Source of the DNA: Flavobacterium amnicola
GTDB taxonomy: Bacteria; Bacteroidota; Bacteroidia; Flavobacteriales; Flavobacteriaceae
Length of the DNA stretch: 64,000 bases
Direction: 5' to 3'
Assembly: GCF_004122165.1 (NCBI RefSeq)
Contig: NZ_SBKO01000001.1
Location: 868,001-932,000, forward strand
Below, in pieces: positions 17,483 through 27,658 of the stretch (positions within the stretch are counted from its first letter, which is position 1; every line of letters starts with the position of its first letter). Below the pieces are notes generated by a model, which was given only the letters and a program-made list of their open reading frames with translations, was not told where the DNA came from and did no database searches. A program made the position numbers and the translations under genes.

Positions 17483-18634
17483 TTGAAACCGATTGCTATA
17501 ACCGCCTTATCTTCTTTTTCTTCTTTAGGAAATCAACCCGAATCGATTTGGGAAGAGTACTTGAAGGAGACTTCGTTGATTGCAAAAAAGCAAATTGGCA
17601 ATCAAACCGTTTCTGTGGCGGCCATTCCGGAAGCGTTGTTAGCACTGATAGCACAATTAAAAACTTCTGAAATCAAATACAAATCGCTAGACAATTCTGT
17701 TTTGTACGGTATTTTGGCTTCCCGTCAAGCGATAAAAAATGCGGGTTGGACATCCAACGATATTTTCGGAATCAATATTGGTTCCTCTCGTGGGGCCACC
17801 GAACTATTCGAAAAACACCATCAAGAATTTGTAGAAACCGGAAAAACGGCAACCTTAGCATCGCCCACGACTACATTAGGGAATATTTCTTCTTGGATTG
17901 CGCACGATTTAAAAGCAACGGGTCCGGAAGTTTCGCATTCCATTACGTGTTCTACAGCTTTGCACGCCATGTTAAATGGTATCGCGTGGTTGCAGTCGGG
18001 AATGATGGATAAGTTTTTGGTGGGTGGAAGTGAAGCACCCTTAACGCCGTTTACCATTGCGCAAATGCAAGCTTTAAAAATATATTCGAATTTGGATTCG
18101 GAATTTCCTTGCCGATCGTTTGATTTGGAAAAAACCAAAAACTCGATGGTTTTAGGCGAAGGAGCAGCCATGGCTTGTTTGGAAGTCGGCGAAAAAGCAA
18201 ATGCTTTGGCCTATATTTCAGGAATGGGCTACGCCACCGATATTTTAGAACACAGTATTTCCATTTCAACGGAAGCCGATTGTTTTCAAAAATCGATGGC
18301 AATGGCATTAAAAGGCATAGATGCTTCTGAAGTGGATGCTATTGTGATGCATGCGCCAGGAACCATTAAAGGCGATTTATCCGAATACAAAGCCATTCAA
18401 AAAGTATTTGGAAAAGCACTTCCGATGCTGACCACCAATAAATGGAAAATCGGACATACTTTTGGTTCGTCTGGAATTTTGAGTGTAGAGTTGGCGGTAT
18501 TAATGCTACAACACCAACAATTTATCGGAGTACCCTTTGCAAAGCCACAGATTGCAAGAAAAAAAATTAAAAAAGTATTGGTAAATGCGGTTGGTTTTGG
18601 AGGAAATGCCGTTTCTATTTTGTTAACCAAGTAA
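17483..18634 (+). CDS. Beta-ketoacyl-ACP synthase-like protein in the biotin cluster
   Basis: A thiolase-fold condensing enzyme of the FabF/FabB type. The frame is open from a TTG at 17438, but those first 15 codons lie in an intergenic repeat. I prefer the in-frame TTG at 17483, giving about 383 residues beginning LKPIAITALSSFSSLG. The catalytic triad can be followed: Cys in SITCSTALHAM (residue 156), His in VMHAPGTIKGDLSEYKAI (290) and His in GHTFGSSGILSVEL (325). The usual TACA and HGT contexts are replaced by TCST and HAP, and the protein is shorter than FabF (about 415). It follows bioA and may supply or edit the pimeloyl precursor; that role is inferred from position only. Confidence 0.8.
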   Translation: MKPIAITALSSFSSLGNQPESIWEEYLKETSLIAKKQIGNQTVSVAAIPEALLALIAQLKTSEIKYKSLDNSVLYGILASRQAIKNAGWTSNDIFGINIGSSRGATELFEKHHQEFVETGKTATLASPTTTLGNISSWIAHDLKATGPEVSHSITCSTALHAMLNGIAWLQSGMMDKFLVGGSEAPLTPFTIAQMQALKIYSNLDSEFPCRSFDLEKTKNSMVLGEGAAMACLEVGEKANALAYISGMGYATDILEHSISISTEADCFQKSMAMALKGIDASEVDAIVMHAPGTIKGDLSEYKAIQKVFGKALPMLTTNKWKIGHTFGSSGILSVELAVLMLQHQQFIGVPFAKPQIARKKIKKVLVNAVGFGGNAVSILLTK

Positions 18635-18640
18635 TCTCAA

Positions 18641-19117
18641 TTATTCATTGTCATTGGTGATTTCATTCAGCTTTTCGAAAACCAGATGACTTTCCCAACC
18701 CTTACGAAGCAAATAGTCGCAAAATTTCTTTTTCTTTTTTTGAGGATTGGTTTCTTTGATGAATTCCCATTGTTTTTCGGCTAATTCGTAAAAAGTGTTA
18801 AGATAGCCTTCGGGAGTAATTTCTTTTAAAGCCTTGTCAATGTTGTATTTGGAAATATTTCGAAACTTCAATTCGTTTACAATGCGAACCTTTCCCCATT
18901 TTTTAATATTGTGTTTCCCTCGGGCAAAACTACAGGCAAAACGCTCTTCGTTCAAAAAATTTTCTTGAATCAAATGAACAATTATAGTGTCTCTTTCTTC
19001 GGAAGTTAAATAGAAGGTTTTGAGTTTGTCAATCACTTCATTATGACAACGTTCCTGATAACTACAATAATATTCTAGCTTTTTTGTGATTTCTGGTATG
19101 GAGATGGAATGTGACAC
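18641..19117 (-). CDS. recX: Regulatory protein RecX
   Basis: A modulator of RecA filament growth, 158 residues. RecX three-helix repeats are visible in LEYYCSYQERCHNEVIDKLK near residue 12, then IVHLIQENFLNEERFACSFARGKHNIKKWGKVRIVNELKFRNIS near 45-90, and the C-terminal FCDYLLRKGWESHLVFEKLNEI. The segment YARGK-like FARGKHNIKKWG is the diagnostic stretch. It is convergent with the ketoacyl-synthase gene, with 6 nt between stops. recA lies about 7 kb away on the other strand, separated by one giant gene. Confidence 0.9.
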   Translation of the reverse strand: MSHSISIPEITKKLEYYCSYQERCHNEVIDKLKTFYLTSEERDTIIVHLIQENFLNEERFACSFARGKHNIKKWGKVRIVNELKFRNISKYNIDKALKEITPEGYLNTFYELAEKQWEFIKETNPQKKKKKFCDYLLRKGWESHLVFEKLNEITNDNE

Positions 19118-19279
19118 AAATTTTTCTTACAAAATTAGCATATTTTTCATTTAAATCAGAAGTGTCAAAAACTCATTAAAAACAAGGAGTAAGCACGAAT
19201 AATGTCGGTTAAAAGCAAAAATTAACGATTAAATAACAATAAATTACAGCTTTATGCTCTTTTTAAAATAATTTTGCAC

Positions 19280-19287
19280 TAAATTTG
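19280..19287 (+). promoter_or_regulatory. Candidate -7 element for the giant surface protein gene
   Basis: TAAATTTG matches TAnnTTTG, 62 nt before the ATG at 19350. No clear TTG at -33. Confidence 0.45.
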
Positions 19288-19349
19288 AATCCCTTTTTTT
19301 CAGCTTTAAATCATTGAAATTCACAGGGAAATAAAATTAATAGTTTTAT

Positions 19350-22300
19350 ATGAAAATTAAATTACTTATTTTTTCGTTGTTGTTTAGTGTTGCCGGACTG
19401 GGGCAAGTATGGACTTATGACTTTGGAACAGGGACAGGAACTCATCCTACAAATACAATTAGTACTACTTTTCTAACTTCAACTCCTGCAGGTGGAGGAA
19501 CTTACAGAGTAAGAACTGGAGCAGCTGGAGGGGTATTTACACTTGCGAATCCAGGAACTTCATTGGGGACCGGTTCAGAATTGCAAATGCAAAGTTCAAC
19601 ATCAACTGCGACAAACAAATTTGGTGTTTACGATTGGACAACACCTTCAACGGTTGCGTATTTGAAAGCAAAAATTAGAACTACATCTGCAAGTACAGGG
19701 AATCTAAACATTTCTTTAGGTATAAATACTTTGGCTAATGATAATCAGGGCTATACTAGTCATTATAATAATTCAATAACCTCTTTTACAGTTGCTTATG
19801 CAGCGGGGGCTATAAGTACTATAACCAGAAGGACTGCAGGTGTAAATAACGCCGTAGCTGGTACAGGGTTGGCTAAAGACACAGATCAAGCAATTGAAAT
19901 TTATGCCAATAATGGAGCAGCTTCAACAACATATTATACAGGAGGAACTACTTATACTTTAAATTCACAACAATGGGATTTATGGGTTGGAGGAACTAAA
20001 ATATCACCTGCGGGCGGGTGGGCAAGAGCTGGAACTTTAGCATCTGGTGTTAATATGTCTGGATTTGGATTTTTTGCAGAATCTAGCACTACCAACAGTG
20101 CTGTTTTTTATATTGATGATTTGGAATATTCAAATACTTTGCCTCCAACGCCAATATATACAGTAACTTTTAACGCTAATGGAGGTACTGGGACAATGGC
20201 TAATCAAACAGCAAGTACTACTACAGCACTTACTACCAATACCTATACAAATGCTGGCTTTACTTTTGCCGGTTGGGGTACAGCGCCTGGTGGTCCAGTG
20301 GTTTATGCAGATGGAGCTAATTATAGTTTTGCAGCAGATATTACCTTGTATGCGCAGTGGACACCTGCAGGATGTACTCCTCCAGGAACACAAGCTTCGG
20401 CAGTAACCACCAACGGTGAAACATTAGATGGTTTTAACGTGAATTGGACCGCTGGAAATGGAAATGGAACTATGATTGTGGTTTCCGATGCGGCTGTTGC
20501 TGCTCCAACCAATGGGACTCCCTATTCACCTAATTTAGCGTGGGGTGCTGCGGGACAAATCAATACAAACAATAGAGTTATTTTTAGAGGAGCCGGTACT
20601 ACATCAGGAACAATTACAGGCTTGGCGCCTGGAGCGCAATATTCTGTAAGAGCCTACGAATACAATACCACAGGAAATTGTTATAATGTTCCTGGAGCGG
20701 TAGGGACTGGTTATACCCGAGCACTTGAACCAACGGGTCATGCGGCGACTTTTACGTGTACAACAGCTTCAAGTTCACAAATTAATTTGAGTTTTTCGGC
20801 TGCCAGTACTATCACCAATGCTGCAGGGTATATTTTATTACAATCAACCACAGGAGTTCCTACCGGAATGCCAACTGACGGAATTTTTCATACAGCAGGA
20901 TCTTCACTTGATGCAAATACAACTGTTGTGACTTATATCAGTAGTGCAGCCACAACTTATAATGTTACCGGTTTAACAGCAGGAACTACGTATTATTTTT
21001 CACTAATACCATACAATTCATACCTAAGTGTTGCGGTTACACTGAACTATAATGTTAATGTAACAATTCCTTCGACAAATTGTACAACAACTGGATTAAC
21101 TCCTGAAATAAATATTCAAGGAAATGCAGTAAATATTGCTGATGGAGATACAACACCGGTTACAACTGATGATACAGATTTTGGAGGAACTTTTACCTCT
21201 TCAAATATTGTAAAAACCTATACCATACAAAATACAGGTACGGGTAATTTGTCAGTGACGGCGCTAACGATGAATTCCGGAACTGTATTCACAGTAGGAG
21301 GCATCACTTTGCCAGCAACTATTGCACCGGCAGGTTCGACGACTTTTACTGTAACTTTTAATAGTGCAGCAGCAGGAAACTTTACCGATACGGTTTTAGT
21401 CACAAATAATGATACTGATGAAGCGACTTATAATTTTGATGTTATAAGTAGAGCTATTGCACCAATCAGTAGTTGTGGAGATTTATTTATTTCAGAATAT
21501 ATTGAAGGGAGTAGTAATAATAAAGCAATCGAAATTTATAATCCAACCGCTTCACCAATTACATTGACAGGTAATTATGATATTTCGCTATATGCTAATG
21601 GTTCTGTAACGGCTACTCCGATTGCTTTAACTGGTTCGGTTCCGGCATATGGAACTTTCCTACTAGCTAATTCATCAGCAGGCGCAACACTTCTTGGACT
21701 TGCACAACAAACATCTGGAACTTTAACATTTAATGGGGATGATGCAGTCGCTTTGAGAAAATCAACTGTTGTGATTGATGTAGTTGGACAAATAGGTTTC
21801 GATCCTGGAACTCAATGGTTATCTGGAGGAGTTTCAACTTTAGATCAAACTTTGGTAAGAAATTCTACCATTCAGATTGGAGATAACGATGGTTCAAATG
21901 TCTTTAATCCGTCGACGGAATGGACAAGTTCTCCTATAGATACTTTCTCATTTCTTGGTGCTCACTCATCAACTTGTGCACCTATAGCCAATATTGTTTT
22001 AAGTTCAATTAACCCAGCAGTACCAGCAGGAAATATTACGCAGAATGTGAACAATCAAGTAATCTATGCTTTTAATTTAGCAGTTACCAATGCTAACGCA
22101 CAATTAAATAGTGTGGCGTTTACAACCCAAGCAGGATATGTAGCAGGTAATGTTACTAATTTTCAATTATGGTATTCAACAGATGCTACTTTTAATTCAG
22201 GAACAGATACTTCAATTAGAACTATAACTACCACTTTAGGTCCAGGCGCACACACGTTTACAACGCTAACGCAAGCTATTAATATAGGAACGACAGGTTA

Positions 22301-25300
22301 TTTCTTTATCACTACCGATCTTCCATGTGTGTCTACTGTGGGGAATACTATTACAGTAAGTGCTATCACTACTGCCGATGTAACTTTTGCAGCAGGTAAC
22401 AAATCAGGAACAGCTTTTGCAGGAGGTACTCAAACAATTGTTGGAGCGACACCAGTGAATGTAACCGGAGCTGCAACTTCAAGTTGTATTGGCGATGCTT
22501 CAACCGTTTCTTGGACAGCACCGACAGGATGTAGCGATGCTGCTACTGGAATATTTGTTTTTGTAAGTAGTAGTCCGTTTACAGCAGCTACTCCAACTGG
22601 AAATGGTGGTGCTTATACCGCGAATACTGTTTTTGGTTCAGGAACAGCATTTGATGGTGGTTTCTGTGTGTACAAAGGAGTGGGAACAACGGTTACCGTT
22701 ACCGGTTTAACCGCAGGAACTACTTATTATTATAAAATATTTACAAGAAACGGATTAATTTGGTCGAATGGCGTGAGTGTGAGTTGTACTCCTACACCAG
22801 CATACTGTACGTCAACTGGAAATATGGCATTTAATACTTCTATCACGAATGTTACCATAAATACCATCAACAATACTACGGCTAAACCAGCTGGTTATAA
22901 TGATTACACGGCTATTTCAACAAATTTACAAAGAGGGACAACGTACCCGTTGTCTACACGAATCAATACCGATGGAAATTTTACAGTTTTAGCGTTTGCT
23001 TGGATCGATTTTAATCACGATTTAGATTTTAATGATGCTGGAGAAGCTTTTGATTTGGGTTCTGCAACAAACGTAGCAAGTGGTTTGACTTCAAATTCAC
23101 CATTAAGTATTACGATTCCAATGACAGCAACTTTAGGAGTTACCCGAATGAGAGTAATTGCTACTTACGACGGAGATTCTTCGCCTTGTTTGTCTGGTTT
23201 TGATGGAGAAGTGGAAGATTATACCATTACGATAACATCACCTTGTACCCCAACGCATTCTGTCGTGAGTTTTGCACCAACTTCTGGTCCAACGGCTACT
23301 GATGTAACGATAACAGGTACAGGATTTACAGCAGGAACAACGGTTCAATTTAATGGAATTACCGCTACAGTAGTATTTGTAAATGCGACTACAATTATAG
23401 CAACTGTGCCAGCGGGTGAAACTACTGGTGTAATAACAGTTACTCAAGGAGGTTGCAATGTAACTACTTCTAACTTTACGCAAATTAAACAAAGTGGTAC
23501 GTGTACCTCAGGGAATAACTTAACCGATTTAATTATTTCAGAAGTATACGATTCTTTAGCCTTAAATTCCTGGTATATGGAATTGTACAATCCTACTGGA
23601 AGTCCAATTGATTTGAATGCCGCAGGAGCCAATTATAAACTTGTTCGTTACGGAGATATTGGTACAACTAATGGTTTAAGAACTGTTGATATTTCTGGAA
23701 TTATTCCTGCAGGAGGAATTTATTTGGCCGATTTAGGTTCTGATTCTGCTTGTGGAGCGCTAGGATTTGAATTTGTTAGTAAAGCCAACGGAATTAATGA
23801 GAATGATGAAATCAGATTAACTAAAAATGATATTACAGTAGATATTGTTCATTGTCCAAACGAAAAGGGATATTCTATCACTAGAAATCTTGCTGCTGCT
23901 GGACCGTCTCCTGTGTTTAATCCAGCAGATTGGACAACCAATTTGAATGAAAGTTGTGCTAATTTAGATATAGTTCCTTTTACTTTAACTAGTAGCTTAC
24001 CAACAGTGAATACCAGTCCATCAGATGTTGGTGGTTGTGGTAGTTCTGCAAGTTTTACCGTAGCAGCTACTGCTTCAGGAGGAGGGTCGTTAACCTACCA
24101 ATGGTATTACAACAATGGAATTTCTGCAGGATGGACAGCGGTAGCCGGAGGATCATTTGCAGGGGTAACAGCAACTGGAATGGCATCTACGGTTTTAAAT
24201 CTTACCGGTGCGGTGGGAACTTTAAATGGTTATCAATTTTATAGCTTAGTAACACAAGATGGTACTTGTTCTGTTGCCTCAGATGCGGCACAATTAAAAT
24301 TGGATATTACCACTTGGAATGGATCTGCATGGTCTAACGGAACTCCTGATTTAACTAAAGCAGCCATTATCAATGGAAATTACAATACAAACTCTTCAGG
24401 AGATATTAGCTGTTGTAATTTAACAATTAATCCAACCTTTACATTGACAGTTGCCGCAAATGATTATGTTGAAGTGCAAAATAACGTCATTAATAACGGT
24501 ACATTTACCATACAAGATGATGGATCGTTAGTGCAAATTAGCAATTCAGGAACCTATACAGGAATAGGTACTCAATCGATGATTAGAGTGGCTGGTAATG
24601 TAGTTCCTTTAAAATTATACGATTATGTGTACTGGTCCTCTCCAGTTGCATCGGCGCCTTTTTCAACCATTCCAAACAGTCGTTTTTACGAGTGGGATGC
24701 TGATATTGTAAACCCAGTAGGATTTGGACAAGGAAACTGGATTTCTACTGCGGATACCACAATGCAATTAGGGAAAGGTTATATTTTTAGAGTGCCGGAC
24801 GCTAGTACAACACAAACAGTAACCTTTACAGGGAGTTTATTTAATACTGCGATAATTAATAGGACAATCAATAAAGGAACTATAACGGCGCCATTTGTTG
24901 GAACCAATGCTACCATAACGCAGTTTGATGATAACAATAATTTAGTTGGAAACCCTTATCCTTCCGCAATAGATGTACAAGCCTTTATTGCTACGAATAA
25001 TGGTGTTCTTGAAGATGGTTCGGTTTCTTTATGGAGACATTTAACGGCTATTGCTCCAGCAAGTAGTCCGTATTATCAAACCTTTGTGTATAATTATGTT
25101 GGAACCGACTATGTGAAACATAACGGAACCGCTTCTATTCCACCGGCAGCATTTGGTGGTAAAATAGCCTCAGGACAAGCCTTTTTTGTAAAAATGAAGG
25201 AAAGTTTAGGTGCTATTGCGAACCTTGAATTCAGAAACGAACATAGAAGCACGGCTCATAATAATAGTCAGTTTTTTAGAGGTCCGAATCAGCTTAACGA

Positions 25301-25997
25301 AAATGATATTAAAACAGAAAAAAATCGTATTTGGCTGGATCTTGTAAATCCTGATAAAGCTGCAGTTACACAAGTTATTGCTTATGTAAAAAATGCAACA
25401 AATGGAGATGATTTTTATTTTGATGCCAAAACAGGGTATAAAAAAGGCTTTAACTTTTATTCTTTAATCAACGATGTGATTTTTGATATTCAAGCCAGAA
25501 AATTACCATTTGACAAAAATGACAGTGTGCCTCTAGGTGTTCAATTACCAACGGATGGAGTGTATACAATTGCGATTAATCAAGTAGACGGAATTTTTGC
25601 CAACAAAAAGCAAAAAATTTATGTGGAAGATAAGTTAAATGGAAGTATTCATGATTTAACACAATCTCCTTATCAGTTTGTGTCTGTAAAAGGAATTAGT
25701 AACGATCGTTTTGTGCTTCGCTTTAAAGATAAAGAGGAAGTACAAGAAACGATTTCAGAACTGAAATCAAATGAGGTAACAGTAACTACCACAGATAACC
25801 AAATTCAAATCGAATCGAATGCTATCAAAGTAGCGAATTATGAAGTGTATAATGTTTTAGGGCAATCTGTTGCGGTTAAGAATGCGGTACATGCCAACAG
25901 TATTACCGAAACATCTATCCGAAGAAATAACCAAACACTTTTGATTAAAATTCAGTTGGAAAATGGTCAAACACTAATGAAGAAGATTATTTTCTAA
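19350..25997 (+). CDS. Giant multidomain surface protein with T9SS C-terminal sorting domain
   Basis: A 2215-residue secreted protein. It has a signal peptide (residues 1-19, ending AGLGQ) and then a mosaic. Residues about 20-255 look like a jelly-roll or LamG-type domain. About 270-340 is a Listeria-Bacteroides (InlB B) repeat with TFNANGGTGTMANQTAS and FAGWGTAPGG. Two fibronectin-III-like segments follow. A choice-of-anchor D domain is at about 585-700. Lamin-tail domains are at about 710-875 (DLFISEYIEGSSNNKAIEIY) and 1384-1537. A GEVED domain is at about 1153-1296 (FAWIDFNHDLDFNDAGEAF). An IPT/TIG domain is at about 1301-1377. The last 80 residues (YEVYNVLGQSV, ending LMKKIIF) are a type A T9SS sorting domain. 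It is likely exported across the outer membrane and displayed; no catalytic domain is recognised. Confidence 0.92.
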   Translation: MKIKLLIFSLLFSVAGLGQVWTYDFGTGTGTHPTNTISTTFLTSTPAGGGTYRVRTGAAGGVFTLANPGTSLGTGSELQMQSSTSTATNKFGVYDWTTPSTVAYLKAKIRTTSASTGNLNISLGINTLANDNQGYTSHYNNSITSFTVAYAAGAISTITRRTAGVNNAVAGTGLAKDTDQAIEIYANNGAASTTYYTGGTTYTLNSQQWDLWVGGTKISPAGGWARAGTLASGVNMSGFGFFAESSTTNSAVFYIDDLEYSNTLPPTPIYTVTFNANGGTGTMANQTASTTTALTTNTYTNAGFTFAGWGTAPGGPVVYADGANYSFAADITLYAQWTPAGCTPPGTQASAVTTNGETLDGFNVNWTAGNGNGTMIVVSDAAVAAPTNGTPYSPNLAWGAAGQINTNNRVIFRGAGTTSGTITGLAPGAQYSVRAYEYNTTGNCYNVPGAVGTGYTRALEPTGHAATFTCTTASSSQINLSFSAASTITNAAGYILLQSTTGVPTGMPTDGIFHTAGSSLDANTTVVTYISSAATTYNVTGLTAGTTYYFSLIPYNSYLSVAVTLNYNVNVTIPSTNCTTTGLTPEINIQGNAVNIADGDTTPVTTDDTDFGGTFTSSNIVKTYTIQNTGTGNLSVTALTMNSGTVFTVGGITLPATIAPAGSTTFTVTFNSAAAGNFTDTVLVTNNDTDEATYNFDVISRAIAPISSCGDLFISEYIEGSSNNKAIEIYNPTASPITLTGNYDISLYANGSVTATPIALTGSVPAYGTFLLANSSAGATLLGLAQQTSGTLTFNGDDAVALRKSTVVIDVVGQIGFDPGTQWLSGGVSTLDQTLVRNSTIQIGDNDGSNVFNPSTEWTSSPIDTFSFLGAHSSTCAPIANIVLSSINPAVPAGNITQNVNNQVIYAFNLAVTNANAQLNSVAFTTQAGYVAGNVTNFQLWYSTDATFNSGTDTSIRTITTTLGPGAHTFTTLTQAINIGTTGYFFITTDLPCVSTVGNTITVSAITTADVTFAAGNKSGTAFAGGTQTIVGATPVNVTGAATSSCIGDASTVSWTAPTGCSDAATGIFVFVSSSPFTAATPTGNGGAYTANTVFGSGTAFDGGFCVYKGVGTTVTVTGLTAGTTYYYKIFTRNGLIWSNGVSVSCTPTPAYCTSTGNMAFNTSITNVTINTINNTTAKPAGYNDYTAISTNLQRGTTYPLSTRINTDGNFTVLAFAWIDFNHDLDFNDAGEAFDLGSATNVASGLTSNSPLSITIPMTATLGVTRMRVIATYDGDSSPCLSGFDGEVEDYTITITSPCTPTHSVVSFAPTSGPTATDVTITGTGFTAGTTVQFNGITATVVFVNATTIIATVPAGETTGVITVTQGGCNVTTSNFTQIKQSGTCTSGNNLTDLIISEVYDSLALNSWYMELYNPTGSPIDLNAAGANYKLVRYGDIGTTNGLRTVDISGIIPAGGIYLADLGSDSACGALGFEFVSKANGINENDEIRLTKNDITVDIVHCPNEKGYSITRNLAAAGPSPVFNPADWTTNLNESCANLDIVPFTLTSSLPTVNTSPSDVGGCGSSASFTVAATASGGGSLTYQWYYNNGISAGWTAVAGGSFAGVTATGMASTVLNLTGAVGTLNGYQFYSLVTQDGTCSVASDAAQLKLDITTWNGSAWSNGTPDLTKAAIINGNYNTNSSGDISCCNLTINPTFTLTVAANDYVEVQNNVINNGTFTIQDDGSLVQISNSGTYTGIGTQSMIRVAGNVVPLKLYDYVYWSSPVASAPFSTIPNSRFYEWDADIVNPVGFGQGNWISTADTTMQLGKGYIFRVPDASTTQTVTFTGSLFNTAIINRTINKGTITAPFVGTNATITQFDDNNNLVGNPYPSAIDVQAFIATNNGVLEDGSVSLWRHLTAIAPASSPYYQTFVYNYVGTDYVKHNGTASIPPAAFGGKIASGQAFFVKMKESLGAIANLEFRNEHRSTAHNNSQFFRGPNQLNENDIKTEKNRIWLDLVNPDKAAVTQVIAYVKNATNGDDFYFDAKTGYKKGFNFYSLINDVIFDIQARKLPFDKNDSVPLGVQLPTDGVYTIAINQVDGIFANKKQKIYVEDKLNGSIHDLTQSPYQFVSVKGISNDRFVLRFKDKEEVQETISELKSNEVTVTTTDNQIQIESNAIKVANYEVYNVLGQSVAVKNAVHANSITETSIRRNNQTLLIKIQLENGQTLMKKIIF

Positions 25998-26017
25998 ATA
26001 CAAAAAAAATCGAATAT

Positions 26018-26057
26018 AAATCCCTCAATCTACTATAGATCGAGGGATTTTATTTTT
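26018..26057 (+). terminator. Terminator after the giant surface protein gene
   Basis: A 9-bp stem AAATCCCTC (26018-26026) pairs with GAGGGATTT (26042-26050), with an inner ATCTA/TAGAT extension, followed by a T-rich tail. It lies 20 nt after the stop. Confidence 0.88.
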
Positions 26058-26128
26058 GTTGAAAACTTGTTTCATGAAATCGATAAAAAACATTTATTTT
26101 TACTGAATATAATTTTATACGCGATACG

Positions 26129-27133
26129 ATGAGCACAGAAAAAGAAGCCAAATTAAAAGCATTACAACTTACTTTAGATAAATTAGACAAAGCCTACGGA
26201 AAAGGAACCGTTATGAAAATGGGCGATAAAGCCGTAGAAGAAGTGGAAGCCATTCCTTCAGGTTCTTTAGGTTTAGATTTAGCTTTAGGAGTAAATGGAT
26301 ATCCTCGTGGAAGAGTCATTGAAATCTTCGGACCAGAATCTTCGGGAAAAACAACCTTAACATTACATGCTATTGCCGAAGCTCAAAAAGCGGGAGGTAT
26401 TGCAGCATTTATTGATGCGGAGCATGCTTTTGATCGTTTCTATGCTCAAAAATTAGGAGTAGATATTGATAATTTAATCATTTCGCAACCTGATAATGGG
26501 GAACAAGCTTTAGAAATTGCTGAAAATCTAATCCGTTCTGGCGCTATTGATATTGTGGTAATTGACTCGGTAGCGGCCTTAACTCCAAAAAGTGAAATTG
26601 AAGGAGAGATGGGGGATTCTAAAATGGGATTGCACGCTCGTTTGATGTCGCAAGCACTTCGAAAATTAACGGCAACTATTAGCAAAACGAATTGTACGGT
26701 TTTCTTCATTAACCAATTGCGTGAAAAAATTGGAGTAATGTTCGGTAACCCTGAAACGACTACTGGAGGTAATGCCTTAAAATTTTATGCTTCGGTTCGT
26801 TTGGATATCCGTCGTGCGGCACAAATTAAAGATGGTGATGCCGTTTTAGGAAATAGAACCAAAGTAAAAGTGGTAAAAAACAAAGTAGCACCTCCATTTA
26901 GAACTGCCGAATTCGACATCATGTATGGAGAAGGAGTTTCTAAAACAGGTGAAATTCTTGACTTAGCGGTAGAATTCGAAATCATTAAAAAAGCGGGTTC
27001 TTGGTTTAGTTATGGCGACACCAAATTAGGACAAGGTCGTGATGCGGTAAAAGCGTTAATTAAAGACAATCCGGAATTGGCTGATGAACTAGAACTAAAA
27101 ATTAAGGAATTAATTAAAGAAAATAATAACTAA
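26129..27133 (+). CDS. recA: Recombinase RecA
   Basis: The strand-exchange ATPase of homologous recombination and the co-protease of SOS. It is 334 residues, normal length. Walker A GPESSGKT is at about 68-75, [21 protein letters not shown] near 92, the Walker B strand [24 protein letters not shown] near 139 with loop 1, and loop 2 [32 protein letters not shown] near 193. The C-terminus is the acidic-basic helical tail. It has its own terminator upstream and downstream, so it is probably monocistronic. I see no LexA-type box upstream. Confidence 0.99.
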   Translation: MSTEKEAKLKALQLTLDKLDKAYGKGTVMKMGDKAVEEVEAIPSGSLGLDLALGVNGYPRGRVIEIFGPESSGKTTLTLHAIAEAQKAGGIAAFIDAEHAFDRFYAQKLGVDIDNLIISQPDNGEQALEIAENLIRSGAIDIVVIDSVAALTPKSEIEGEMGDSKMGLHARLMSQALRKLTATISKTNCTVFFINQLREKIGVMFGNPETTTGGNALKFYASVRLDIRRAAQIKDGDAVLGNRTKVKVVKNKVAPPFRTAEFDIMYGEGVSKTGEILDLAVEFEIIKKAGSWFSYGDTKLGQGRDAVKALIKDNPELADELELKIKELIKENNN

Positions 27134-27136
27134 AAA

Positions 27137-27163
27137 AAATGCCCAAATTTTGGGCATTTTTTT
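27137..27163 (+). terminator. Terminator after recA
   Basis: A near-perfect stem AAAATGCCCA/TGGGCATTTT with a 4-5 nt A/T loop and T-tract starts 4 nt after the recA stop. Confidence 0.93.
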
Positions 27164-27228
27164 GTTTGTCACGCAACCTTTTATTCTAATTTGCATCTAA
27201 TTAGAAAGAACAAATAACTCTTGTTTTT

Positions 27229-27642
27229 ATGAAAAAATACCTAATGCTTTTGATAGTAGCGTTTTCATTCTCCAATTGTGACTTGGGAGGTGATGACAAC
27301 CCTAGATTTCATTTGGAATTATTGCCTGTGGAAACAGCAACATTGCCCGCAGAATTTAAAAGAGACAGCATATATGAGTTGCCTATTCAGTTCAATAGAC
27401 CAACGAATTGTTATATTTACGATGGCTTCTATTATGAAAAAGACAGAAATGAACGAATTATTGCAGTGCAAACTAGCGTCGTGGAACAAAGTGATTGTGG
27501 TGCTTCGCCAGTGAATCCGATGGTTAAAATATTACGATTCAAACCAACTCTTGAAGATGTTTACGTTTTCAAACTTTGGAAAGGTAAAAACACGAATGGA
27601 TCAGATATATTTGAAGAAATTGAAATACCCGTTATTCCCTAA
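27229..27642 (+). CDS. Small lipoprotein of unknown function
   Basis: A 137-residue lipoprotein. The signal MKKYLMLLIVAFSFSNC has a Cys17 lipobox followed by DLGGDDN, an acidic patch after the lipid anchor. I do not recognise the rest. It has three more cysteines (PTNCYIYDGFYYEKD and QSDCGAS are visible) and a beta-rich pattern ending KLWKGKNTNGSDIFEEIEIPV, which suggests a compact immunoglobulin-like or lipocalin-like fold. It lies 16 nt upstream of the sigma factor start and is probably co-transcribed, so it may take part in the same envelope sensing. Confidence 0.8.
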   Translation: MKKYLMLLIVAFSFSNCDLGGDDNPRFHLELLPVETATLPAEFKRDSIYELPIQFNRPTNCYIYDGFYYEKDRNERIIAVQTSVVEQSDCGASPVNPMVKILRFKPTLEDVYVFKLWKGKNTNGSDIFEEIEIPVIP

Positions 27643-27658
27643 TTTAATTTAGTAAGAC

